DNA of 64,000 nucleotides, from NCBI GenBank assembly GCA_002049455.2, contig KV918932.1, positions 98,173 through 162,172 on the forward strand. The letters are read 5' to 3'. Below the pieces are notes generated by a model, which worked only from the letters and a program-made list of their open reading frames with translations, did not search any database and was not told the DNA's origin. A program made the position numbers and the translations under genes. Within the stretch, counting starts at the first letter, position 1. Every line of letters begins with the position of its first letter. Below are positions 36,679 to 46,605 of this stretch, piece by piece. The stretch comes from Porphyra umbilicalis (taxonomy: Eukaryota; Rhodophyta; Bangiophyceae; Bangiales; Bangiaceae).

Positions 36679-37663
36679 GGCGGTGTGGGAGGCGGACCTC
36701 GGCACCGCGCACGCCAACCGGGACCTCCTCACCCCCGTCACGGCGTTTCCGCACCCCGCCCCGTCGCTCGCGGCGGTCACCAAACACACCCTCACGTACG
36801 CGCGGGGGGATGGGGTGGTGCTGCGCGGCACCCTCTACCTGCCGCCCCGCTACCAGCGGGGCCGCGACGGGCCACTGCCGACGCTCCTGTGGGCCTACCC
36901 GCGGGATTACAGCTCCGCGGCGGTGGCGAGTCAAGCGCGGGGGAGCCCCCACCGGTTCGTGCGGCTGGCGCGGACGCCGCTGTATTGGCTGACGCGGGGG
37001 TACGCGGTGCTCGACGGGCCGGATATGCCGGTGGTGGCGCCGCCGCCGACGCGCGCCCGCGGCGGCGACGGCGACGGCGACGACGAGGCGGGGGGGGAGG
37101 ACGATGAGCTCGACGAGGCGGTGGCCGCAGCGACGCTCGGCGACGGCTTTGTGCGGCAGCTGGTCGACGCGGCCGTTGCGGCCGTCGACCACATTGTGCA
37201 CCTCGGCGTGGCCGACCCCGCCCGCATCGCCGTCGGCGGCCACTCGTACGGCGCCTTTATGACGGCGACGCTCCTCGCGCACGCGCCCCCCGGCACCTTT
37301 TGCGCGGGCATTGCGCGGTCGGGGGCGTACAACCGGACGCTCACCCCGTTTGGCTTTCAATCCATCACCCGCACGACGCTGTGGCAGGCGCCGGCGGCGT
37401 ACGCGGCCATGTCCCCGTTTTTTTACGCGCACGTCATGGGCGCGCCGCTGCTGCTGATCCACGGAGCCGCCGACGGGAATGCGGGGACGGCGCCGCTGCA
37501 GTCGGAGCGCCTGTTTGAGGCGCTGCGGGGGCACGGGAAGGTCGCGCGCCTCGTGCTGCTGCCGGCCGAGGGGCACGGCTACCGCGCGCGGGAGAGCGTG
37601 CTCCACGTCCTCGCCGAGATGGACGCGTGGTTGGAAAGGTACTGCAAGCGGGGGGAGGGGTAG
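33906..37663 (+). CDS. GEP: Chloroplast-type glutamyl endopeptidase (S9 prolyl oligopeptidase family), frame shifts at a G run
   Basis: A serine peptidase of the alpha/beta-hydrolase fold that cleaves after Glu and, in plants, degrades peptides in the chloroplast stroma. Homology to plant GEP begins at about 34445 (RYALPPDGIRSLVDA, then LPPIADVAASEERLAGFRF) and runs to the stop at 37661-37663. The catalytic triad is intact: Ser in GGHSYGAF (37244-37246), Asp in HGAADGN (37472-37474), His in EGHGYRAR (37574-37576). GRSGAYN-type and TLTPFGFQ motifs near the active site also fit. The N-terminal 180 residues are Ala/Pro/Arg-rich, consistent with a plastid transit peptide, but the start is uncertain; 33906 is the first in-phase ATG. 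The frame changes between 34738 and 34775 inside G runs, probably an assembly or homopolymer indel. Several Gly/Ala/Pro inserts make it longer than the plant enzyme, about 1250 against roughly 960 residues. Confidence 0.88.
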
Positions 37664-38263
37664 GGGCCCCAGAGAGGGGGGGGAGGGTGGGGTCCACGCG
37701 TGTTTTTCTTTTTTTTATTTGGGGGCCATATGATAGGTGCCCTGGGCGACTCCTGGATGACAGTAATATGTATTCCCTGGCCTTTAGGACAGGGTGCTCT
37801 CAAAGTGTAGTGATGCACATATATACTTAGATCACGGAACTTGCTCTCCGTTCATACGTGGCTGAGAAGGACTGTTCTGCCACAGGGGTCACAGCGCAGC
37901 GGGCCCATGTGCAAAAAACAGATCGACCCCCCTTGACAGGCTCTCAGAGGCCATCCCATGCGAGGTCCTTGCATATTTGAGTTTGCGAGAACAGAAATCG
38001 TTCCTCACTCCACACATTGCGCCTGCTAGCAGGGCCATAGATGCATTTCCGTCTCTCTCTCTTTCTGGAAGGGAGAAGTGTATACGTCTTATGCTGTGTC
38101 TCTCTTTTTACAAGTGGAGATGCATCTATCCCGGCGAACAGATGATTTTGGCGCCCTTTCTGGAAAAACCAGCCTTGACAGAGCCCCAGGGAGTCAATTT
38201 CGAGAAATCACAAATTGTAACGAAAAATCACATCTGGAACCGGGCGGTACGGGACCCAGACGG
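37664..38263. other. No gene; 3' flank and decayed DNA
   Basis: Just after the endopeptidase stop lies a T-rich stretch (TTTTTCTTTTTTTTATTTGG, about 37701) that may mark the transcript end. The rest is moderate-GC sequence with no feature I can name. Confidence 0.45.
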
Positions 38264-39661
38264 CTACTCCACCTTTCCCTCGCTACTACACTCGTCCGAG
38301 TCGTTCCCAGGGCACTCCTCGAGGTGTCCTTCCATCACCGAAGTTGATTCCACCGTGTTGATGCACGCTGGGCACACCCAAAATGAGCCACAGTGACTCC
38401 CGGTCCACCCCTTCCCACCGCGGCGCGTACGACCTCTGCACACCTTGCAGAGGTTGGCGATACGGGCAGCGGCAGCCGCCTCTGCGTCTTCCACCCTCTT
38501 GAGCTTCTTGTGGGCCCGTATGACGACCTTAGCCGCCTTGACCGCGTCCTCAGAGGCCTTGTTAGCAGCGTTGTCCCGGCTCTGCTCCAACAACGCGTCG
38601 GGTGCATGCAAAACGGAGCGTTGGACCACCGCTGAGCCCGTAGACGACCGGTTTTTTGCAGCCTTGGAGCGACTGGAGGCCTCTTGGATGACATCCGCTG
38701 CAGCAGCAGCCGCAAGACCCCTGGTGGACTGGTCCGAGTGCCCCATCCCAAGGGCATCGGCCACTTGGGCAATCATGGGTTCAGGTACGAAGAGCCACAG
38801 CCCACACCTGCGGAATGCACCCGCAATGGACGCCCTTAAGAACGCTCGAGCCTCTGCAGTGAAGGCTGCGTGAAGTAGCTCGTTCCGGGTGCCCTCGTTG
38901 CTCAGCATGCCGTCAATCGCCCCCTGCTCTGCCCCGGCCGCCACTATCGACTTGAAGTTGGCAACGGGCGCCTCGTCGAGGGGCTGGGTGACGTGTGACG
39001 TGTTCTTAGGGAGGTACCACAGGTAGACAGCCTTCTCCAGCGCCCTTTCCACAACGTCCGGCTGCCGATGGACGCCGAGCTGGTCACTAAATAGGATGGC
39101 AGGTACACCAGGGTTGCAGACCTCCCACTCGGAAACAAAATTGTCCATGACCGCGCCAAAAAGCTCCCCATCGAGGTAACCGGTCTTTGACCAGCCGTAG
39201 AAGCGGGGCCAGCAGCGCCGGGATGACCGGGGGGCCTTGCGTAGGCAAAAGTCGACGGGGACAGCATCACTGTCGCCAAACTTTGCCTTTATGACATAAA
39301 CGCTCTTGAAGACGTCGCCTGATGCCAACACAAAGGTCAAGAGGGAGGCAGCAGTTTCCTTACAGGTTGTTGAAGCGTTAGAGCGCGCCTTTCCCCTCGC
39401 CTCCATGCGCTTGACCACCAACATGCCGTCGGTTTGGGTGACCCGCGTCTCGTCATAGTTGAACACTGACGCGGGGGTAAAAGAGTGGAATTCCAGCAAG
39501 GTTTCCAGCTCCCCGTAGAAGGCCTTGATCCCCTTCAAAACCTCGGGGCCCGCCCGCTTGTCAGCCAGCGCTTTAAACGTCCGGAGGGAGAGTTGCTGGC
39601 GGTGGCGACGGACCCAGCGGGTGACCCACGGCTTGGAGACGTCCTTGTCCCTCTGTGACGC
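38264..39661 (-). pseudogene. pogo/CENP-B-type DDE transposase with intact catalytic triad, fused to DIRS remnant
   Basis: C-terminal two thirds of a 657-codon open frame on the minus strand. Residues about 200-250 match the end of a CENP-B-type helix-turn-helix (SKPWVTRWVRRHRQQLSLRT). The DDE_1 catalytic domain follows, with all three acidic residues present: VFNYDET (D262), ILFSDQLGVH (D385) and TQPLDEAPVANFK (D421). LPKNTSHVTQPLD is the family hallmark. The tail is coiled and Ala-rich and ends in a Cys/His cluster (CKVC at 597-600, CPAC at 622-625, H638, C642), probably a zinc-binding module. The domain is uninterrupted to its TAG/TAA-side end at 38264, unlike its neighbours. Its own N-terminal DNA-binding half is replaced by retroelement sequence, so I class it as a chimeric pseudogene, although a domesticated gene is not excluded. 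Confidence 0.75.
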
Positions 39662-40651
39662 CGCGCGTCCGTCAAAGCGGAACACCACCGTCCGCCACCA
39701 CGGGCGGCGGGAGTGGGGGTCCGCTGCGCCGCGGGTGTACACCCCCTCCTCCAGCGGTAGCGGGAGGAACGTGGTGCACTCCTCCATCGCCGTTCCCCAC
39801 CACGGCTGGGCCTCCCAATGGGGGGCCACCAGGGTGACGCAGGCGCCCGTCGTGACGATTCGGCGGACCAGCGGGCCGATAAGGTTGAACGGGGAGTTTT
39901 CCCAGCAGTTGTCCACAGACCAATCCTGGGCAAACCCAAAGTGCATCGTCAAAGGGATGAAGACGCGGCCGTCCAGCTCGAACGCCAGGTAACGGGCGTC
40001 CCCCGTGCGGAGGAGCAGGTGATGGTAGGCGTCGGCGACGTCCCACACGAGCATGGCGTCCTCTGGTCGGAGGACCTGGGCCAGGTCCGCCAGCGTCTCG
40101 CACCGGCAGGCCCGCTGCGCCGTATACCCGTTGTGGTAGCTGTCATCGACCACCGTCCGTGCGGCGTCGCTGCTCGAGCGCACGACGAATGCCGGATACA
40201 CGACCTTGATACGGGCCGTCTCTACCGAGTCCGTCACCTCCCTGACGTATTCGAGGTCCAGCTACCGCCGGATCTCGCCCGTCGTAAACACCGCGTTGGC
40301 CGGAGAAGCAGGCTATGGGTGGGCGCGCCATGGGGGCGGGCGGCTCGTCCACGGGATCTTCACCCCGTGCGCAATTGATTCCAGCACCCAGCTGCTCGCC
40401 CCAAGCTTGCGCCACTCGGGCAGCGCCCGCCGCACGCGGTGAGCCGGGCGGTGCCCAACGGGCATTTTGATCGCCCGGGGGGCCGAAGCGGGCGTGGCAC
40501 TCGGCGACAGCGGTCGCGACCGTGGCGGCGGCGTGACCAGGGGTACCACGGGGGGCATTGGCGTGGGCAGCGGTGCTCGCGACGACGACCCGCGGTCGGG
40601 GAAGGCGGCGGTGGACAGGCCCTTCGTCCCCTTGCCCTTGCCGCGCGCCAT
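39662..40651 (-). pseudogene. DIRS-type (tyrosine-recombinase) retroelement remnant: truncated RT joined to RNase H tail
   Basis: From an ATG at 40651 a single frame passes two TAG codons (40313-40315 and about 40262) and then runs into the pogo transposase. Before the first stop there is ALPEWRKLGASSWVLESIA, the block that precedes the reverse transcriptase palm in DIRS-like elements. After the stops come YTAQRACRCETLADLAQVL and MLVWDVADAYHHLLL, the RT fingers/palm with the first catalytic Asp, then RYLAFELDGRVFIPLTMHFG. The frame jumps directly to AQDWSVDNCWENSPFNLIG and LVAPHWEAQPWW, which normally close the RNase H region, so about half of the RT and most of the RNase H are deleted in frame. 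The YxDD box and tyrosine recombinase are absent. Earlier gag-like sequence up to about 41.1 kb is in other phases. Confidence 0.68.
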
Positions 40652-41250
40652 CGGGGACGGAGCTTCTGCCGCGACGCGCCGTGCGCGGCGCGTTTACGCG
40701 TCGCATCCCCGGCGTCGCCGGCGTCACCGCCACCGCCGCCGGCACCGCGAGGAAGAAGTCGTCTCTTGGCGTCGCCGCCTCCGCCGCTGCTGCCACCACC
40801 GCAGGCACCTCGGCTCCCGCCGCGGCGCGCGCCACCACCACCGGCGACTGCGTCTCGATACACGGGGGTCGCAGGGGGTACTGCAGAGACGTCACCAGCG
40901 GTCCTCATGGCAGCTTCGTCGCCGGCACGATTCCGTGTCAGACAGCGCGATACGGTCTGCGGACGGCGTGACGCTGTCTGTGACTGAGAAGGTACGTCTG
41001 TGTGTGCCACCTTGCTGCTCACGTTCTTGCATGAGGGGGTTGTGTGATGGCAGACGCTCCTCGAAGTCACATATGGTCCTGTCAGGGCGGGCGGGACTAG
41101 AGGGGTGCCTAGGGGCAGCACGGGGAGTGAGCTGCGTCAGGAGCTGACCCACTAGCGGGCGGTGGTCAGCCTCGGAAAGATGGTCACTCCACTGTCTGGT
41201 GGGGAGAACTCGAGCCGTACAAGTACCGGGGCACTCAACTCACCGAGTAA

Positions 41251-44200
41251 ATGACTATGCTTCGTGTCAGCACAAAGTTGCCTTGTTGGATGTCCCACCC
41301 TCTAGCCATGTCGGAGGTCCCACCCTCTGGCGCCCTTCTACGATGCTGTATATGCTTTCGTACCTTCACCGCGTATCGCAACTTGGTTTGCCACCGGGTA
41401 CGCAAGCACCGGACGCTTCTGGCAAGGCCCAATGAGACAGGTGCCGCGGCTCGTACGGGGGCCACGGGGCGCCGCCGTGGGGTAGCCTCCAATGGCGTGC
41501 CTGTCGCAGGGGTGCATGACGCGCGGGGTGGAGTTGGGGGTCATGGGAGCGACGCGGAGGAGGGAGGTTTCCCCGCAGCCGGTGCCAGTGGGGGCACTGA
41601 TGCGAGCGGGAGTGGCTTCCACACTACCGCCGATGCCGACCGAGGCGTGGAAGTTGGCAACCACGGTGGCAGCTGCATGAATCATGGTGGCAACGCGGTG
41701 GCGGGCGCGGGCGCTGACGTTGGCTGCGAAGCTGAAGCTGCCTCGCGCTCCGTCAATATCACGTACAAGGAGATGGTCATTGAAGATGCGTTGGAAGCGA
41801 TGGACTCGATGGTTCGGCTGACACGGCGGCCGGTGCCGCCTCCGCCGCACCGCAAGCGCAAGGTCAGTGGCCACAATGACTCTTCGGCCGAAGAAGACGC
41901 ATCGAGGCCCCCGCAGGAGTACCAGTACAGCACCGTTGCGGCAGAGGTGCGCTCATTCTATGAGGACAAATGTGACTAGAGCCGCACTGAGCCCCTGCTT
42001 AAGAAGCAAAAGACGTGCGCGCCGAGGCGGTTCAACTGGTTGCGGCTGTGGGCGCTCCAGAAGTTTGCGCTGAAGGGCCTCCCAGGTGGTTTCTCTTTGT
42101 CTGAGCAGGAGGGCTTGTACGTTTTGCTTGACGTTTGGGACCGGACCAAGCCTGGGATGGTGGTGGATGCCGCCCATAACAAGACCCTGCGGGGCTCCAT
42201 GAGGACCGTCAATGCGTTTAAGGACGCGCTGCGCGACGATGTTGACGATGCTGTCCTGGAGAAGGGGCAAGTGTAAGCTGGAGGAGGGTGGCATTGTGTT
42301 TGAGGCGTACTTCCGGTCGGTGCTCGAGGTCGCCCTGAAGATGCTCCGAGATGGCCAAGGCGTCAAGCTTTGGAGCGGCGGCGACAGGCCGGCGCCGCCC
42401 ACAAGCAGCCGGGAGTCGCCCCTCGATGGCGATGCCTTCCGGTTGTGCGAGAGCATCATCATGGCTGAGCATGGGGCAGACAGTTTTGTGCTGGTCTTCC
42501 ACATATTCAGTGACGCCAGTCAGCTGGCGTGGTCCGGTGGTACGTTGATGGGCGAGCCGCATGTCGTCGTGATGACGTCCTATTGGTGCTCGCTGGAGGG
42601 TAAGTTGGAGACGATGGGCGCCAATTGTGCCTGCTTTGCCAATGCCAGATGTGGCGCAAGAGCACCCTACTGACTGCCTACTCTCTTTTGACCCGTGGTA
42701 TGTGTATGGTGTTGCCCACTGATCTATTGCCTCTCCAGCTCATCAACTCTACCGGCTCCGCGTGCGCGTTCTCAATGTTGACACAGATGACGCCGTCTGG
42801 ATCACGGTGACGTACATCCCGATCGTGCGCAAGGCGAAAGAGCCAGGCGCCGACAGCTGGGCGCGCCGGAGGAGGTGCGGCTTGCTGCAACGTGTGCTGT
42901 TCCTAGCTTTCCGCTCCGCCATAGCCGCCAGCAACACGGGCGCGAAAGTGCAGTTGGGCAGCCGGACGCTAACCCTCTTCACCCGCATCCTCCTATACAT
43001 TTGCGACCTACCTGAGGAGAAGGCGGTTCTCTGACTCAATGGGGGGAGATGTGCCTTCCTGTGCTCCATGTGTGACGTGCCCGTGAACAACGCTGGGTCT
43101 GTGGCGGCGCTGACCTCTGAGAGCCGCAACGCTTTCATCCTCGTGCTCCGCCAGTTGGAGGCAGCTGGGCACAGGCGGTGGCAGCGGGACGCGCGGCGCC
43201 GCGTCCATCTTGAGGCGACCAGCAGTGCACACAGCGAGGTTCCGGTGTTGGCCTCCATGGGTGGCCTGACTTCGACACCATTCTTGATGTACAAGATGGT
43301 GGGATTTGATGCACTGCACGTACTTTTCCTATATCTCACGTGATTGGCTACTACTCTTCAGTCGTGGCGAGATGTTGTCACAGGTCATTCGGCTGCGGAT
43401 GTGAAGCAATTCTGACGTCCTTCTTGGCTTGGATTTCCGTCCGCCCCGGTGTCCTTTTTCTGCTGCCCATTCCGTGACTGGCCGCTGCAGGTCCTTGACT
43501 TGGGGGTCACTCGGATGCTCGCCAGTCGCCTCGTCCGAGTGTACCCGTACATGTGTCTTGAACGGCTACCCAAGTGTGGCACGTGCAAGGCGGCTTCCCG
43601 TGTGGCCAACCGTCACTTTGACTTCATGGGCAGGCGGAGCCAGGCAAGCACAGTTCCTCTAGGGTATGTACAGGCTCTGTCGCTAGCATGCTGGAATGTC
43701 TACCAGTCTTCGCCCTTGGTGAACATTGATTTCTCACACTAGGAACCCGTTCTCACACTATTGCCACTGGTCCCCGCGCTCTTCGTGGTCATTCCTTCTT
43801 TCTCCTCCATTGATACAAATGCCCACAGGTATCTCGTGGCGGCAGATGAAAAGCAGTCGACCTTCACGGCGGCACAGCAGCGCAAAGGTGTGTGCATCAT
43901 GCCCCACGCGGTTGCTGGCGTTTTCGGGCTGGGAGACGAAAGGCCGGTGCCATTGAACCCAGCTGCGCTGCAGACAGTTCGTGCCGGTTGGCGCAGCGGC
44001 GTCGGTGGCGGCGGCGGCGGCGGCGGCGGTGGTGGGGCGGCGGCCGCCGCCGTGAATGCTACGGCGGATAGCATCTTTGACCCATGCGAGGGTGACAAGG
44101 CGGACTTGCCTAGGGGCTTCTCCTTCGACTGGAATGCGTACCATGAGGCATTTGGGGACACGCCGCTGGAGGACGCCATCACGGCGATGTTTGCAGAGTA

Positions 44201-45188
44201 CGCTACCCTCTACTCGCGTATCGCTGGGTGGGCAACCTCTACGGCGCCGGAGCCCATGATGCTTGAACTTGCGGAGGTATTCGCCAACGATGCGACCGAG
44301 TTTGTCCTCGGCTTTGTCAAACCTCTGCTCGGTGCGGTCCACACGTCCAAGGTTCACAAGTTGTTGCGGCACCTCCTTGAAGCCGTTCGTATGCATGGCA
44401 ACTTACGCAAAGGCAACACTGGCACCAACGAGGCCGGACACAAGGTGAACAAGGTTTTTTGTAACCGCACGAACAAGGTCATCAAGACCTTCACCCAGCA
44501 GATTGTCAGGCAGTCGCAATGCTCTCAGGCAACTGCCGCACGCAACGCCAAGATGGATGCGGTGGCGGCAAGCTCCGGTCGGCTGCTACGATCCGAGCCA
44601 GCGCGCCTCTTTCGTGGGGTGCCGCGCTCGTCGGTGAGCACCCTTTCTCTCAGACCCGGCCTGGCACGCCTCGCGTCCCTTCTCGGGCAGTCCGCGGAGA
44701 CCAAGTTGTTCGCCGTCGGCCAGGTGGAGCTGGCGGCGAGGCTGGAGTGTGGAGCCTCGGTGAAGCAGACGCTGCGTGGCTCCCCGAGCTTCCGCACCGG
44801 CCAGGCGTGGTTCGATGCCGTCCAGTACGAGGTCCCCGCTGCCGGCGCCGACGCCTTGGCGCAGGGCCTGGTATCACTACGCTACGGTGAGGTGCGCGCC
44901 ATTGTGCGGTACAAGGAGAAGGACGTGGTTGTGTTGTGCAAGTTTTACCGCGTGGCGGGCGTGTTCAAGTGCCCGCTGGTTGAGCGGATGTCTACCCGCC
45001 TTGCCTGAACTTTAGATGAGCACGGGCACTGGGACCTGGTGGCGGTGCCGCTATCGCGCGTGCGTCGGGTCCTGCACGTTGTGCCCGACTTCTCGGACCT
45101 GATATCGCGCTGGGGTGTGAAGGCAACGCCGCCGTCCTATATTGCGCCACTGGAGGACCCTACGGGAGATGAGGTACATGGTGAATGA
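41251..45188 (+). pseudogene. Plavaka/KDZ-like DNA transposase gene, multi-exon, broken
   Basis: A large transposase gene with a C2H2-like finger near the start (CCICFRTFTAYRNLVCHRVR). The middle block FSDASQLAWSGGTLMGEPHV parallels the first catalytic region of Plavaka-type transposases. GGRCAFLCSMCDV is a Cys-pair motif, and DALHVLDLGVTRMLASRL recalls the domain-start motif of that family. The C-terminal part holds VHTSKVHKLLRHLLEAV, an HKVNKVFCNRTNKVIKTFTQ stretch and a closing HVVPDF motif. Three GT-AG introns splice exactly in phase: 42600-42738, 43320-43490 and 43664-43828. Damage: TAG at 41977, a frameshift near 42270, TGA at 43032 and TGA at 45006, after which the same frame continues to the natural TGA at 45186-45188. 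The family name is from motif arrangement; KDZ against Plavaka is not settled here. Confidence 0.65.
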
Positions 45189-45371
45189 ATTTTACCCTTG
45201 GAATTAAATATGGATACAGATTTTCACTTTCTCTCTGCCTTTCTTACTACAGCTCTATTCGCGTCAGGCCTCCTCACCTGGCGCCGCCCTTCCCGTCGCC
45301 TCCTTTCCCGACCGCCAGCCTTGGATGCGCCGGCGTAGCTGACGCCGCCCCCCCATCCAGCAGTCACGGCG

Positions 45372-45660
45372 GTGGTAGTGGAGGCGTCGGTGGTGGTGGT
45401 GCCCGCCACTCCTCGGCCCGATACTCACCACCCATCTCGTCAATTGTGGCCAAAGCGGCGGTGGCGGGGGCGGCGGCGGCAGTGGCGGCGACGGCGGAAG
45501 GGGGGCCGGCGGCGGCGGCGGAGGTGGCGGGAGCGGAGGCGGCAGCGCCCGGGGCAGGGGTGGCCGTGGCGGGGGCGGGGGCGGCGGTGGCCGTGGTGGG
45601 GGCTGTGGTGGCCGTGGCGAGGGCGGTGGTGGCGTGGCGATGGCACCGGCGGCCTGGCAG
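45372..45660. repeat. GGC/GGT-rich segment following the Plavaka-like gene
   Basis: Imperfect GGC triplet repeats starting about 180 bp after the transposase stop. Frames through it give poly-Gly, poly-Ala or poly-Arg and are not credible genes. Confidence 0.65.
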
Positions 45661-45881
45661 CTGGCTGCCGGGACTTCGACCTCGATCTGGCTTACGAGCG
45701 GTCACACCTCGTGATTTGACTCTGAGCAGCCATAGTTTTCTTTTCTTGGCGAGATCCAGGATTTCTTGTTCCCTGGCAACCTTATCTTGCCGGAATCTGC
45801 CGGTTCCGTCTCCGATGACCATCCATCTCAAGATAGCCAAGATGACCCCTCATTTTGACTTCATCATCCCATCTCGGATGG

Positions 45882-45889
45882 GTGGACGA
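45882..45889 (+). repeat. 8-bp target-site duplication, left
   Basis: GTGGACGA immediately before the MITE, repeated exactly at 46284-46291. Confidence 0.88.
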
Positions 45890-46283
45890 TAGGGCTGTTA
45901 AAGCGGACAGGACAATTGCGACGGTCGCGGACACGGACCTTCCGGGACCGTTAGTTTCGTCCGGTTCGTCTCATTGGGTGCATCTGAGATCCTCAACAGT
46001 GGTCCTTTGCCGTCTGATTGGTCCCTTACCCGCCCTCAGCCGATGCTGTCAGCCTCGCGGACGATTTTTGTAATGGCTTGTGATCCGAGACTGAGCTGCT
46101 CTGTCAGCCAACCCCTCCCACGGGCGTGCCGAGCGCTACGTAACGTGACGCCCTGAGGGTGGTCTACTGTTTCAGCATTACGGACAGTCCAGAATTGTCC
46201 GAATGGGAAACGGACAGCCGTGAGGCCATGAAGACATTCTGGACAGTCTTTTTTTGTCCGTAATGTCCGATATAACAGCCCTA
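45890..46283. mobile_element. hAT-type MITE, 394 bp, intact ends and 8-bp TSD
   Basis: The ends are TAGGGCTGTTAAAGCGGACA and, inverted, TAGGGCTGTTATATCGGACA (18 of 20 match). They are bracketed by exact 8-bp duplications, the length made by hAT transposases. There is no coding capacity. The interior near both ends is dense in GGACA/TGTCC words, like the subterminal transposase-binding repeats of hAT elements. The terminal CAG/CTG-containing TAGGG end fits the hAT pattern. It needs a transposase in trans; the hAT pseudogene at 23.5-28.3 kb is too decayed to supply it, and I cannot tell whether it is the same family. Confidence 0.88.
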
Positions 46284-46291
46284 GTGGACGA
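46284..46291 (+). repeat. 8-bp target-site duplication, right
   Basis: Exact copy of 45882-45889. Confidence 0.88.
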
Positions 46292-46550
46292 CCACCGATG
46301 AAACTGATTGTCTATGGAGACGATCTTCTTGGGTCCGGCCGTCGGGCACGGCGCGAGCAGACGCCGCCCCCACCGTCACAGTCGCTGCTTGCTACAGTGC
46401 CACCAAGGCCAAATACGTAAAGACTGGCCATACCCTCCGGCTCCGCGCTCGTTCCAGACCCTGCCCCGAGTGTCATTCGTGAGAGAGGGTATTTTTACTC
46501 ATTGGGCAACAGCGGCCTTCAGTGGTGGCCAATCGCATATCGTATGCAAG

Positions 46551-46605
46551 AAGTTCCTGTGAGCCCACCTCGCTGATGATCAGGGAGGTGGGCTCACAGG
46601 AACTT
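46551..46605. other. 55-nt near-perfect hairpin, 21-bp stem plus inner 5-bp stem
   Basis: 46551-46571 pairs perfectly with 46585-46605 (outer arm AAGTTCCTGTGAGCCCACCT). After one G-G mismatch, CTGAT pairs with ATCAG around a single G. No flanking duplication or coding frame explains it. Confidence 0.85.

Noticed and set aside
34655-37606. Long antisense frames (over 430 codons) opposite the endopeptidase gene
   Set aside because: They are mirror frames of a very GC-rich gene, without domains, while the sense frame has an intact catalytic triad.
6280-45188. Stop-codon reassignment to explain the in-frame stops
   Set aside because: Host genes in the same window use TAG (33906, 50111, 52573 and 58572 genes) and TGA (62186 gene) as normal ends.
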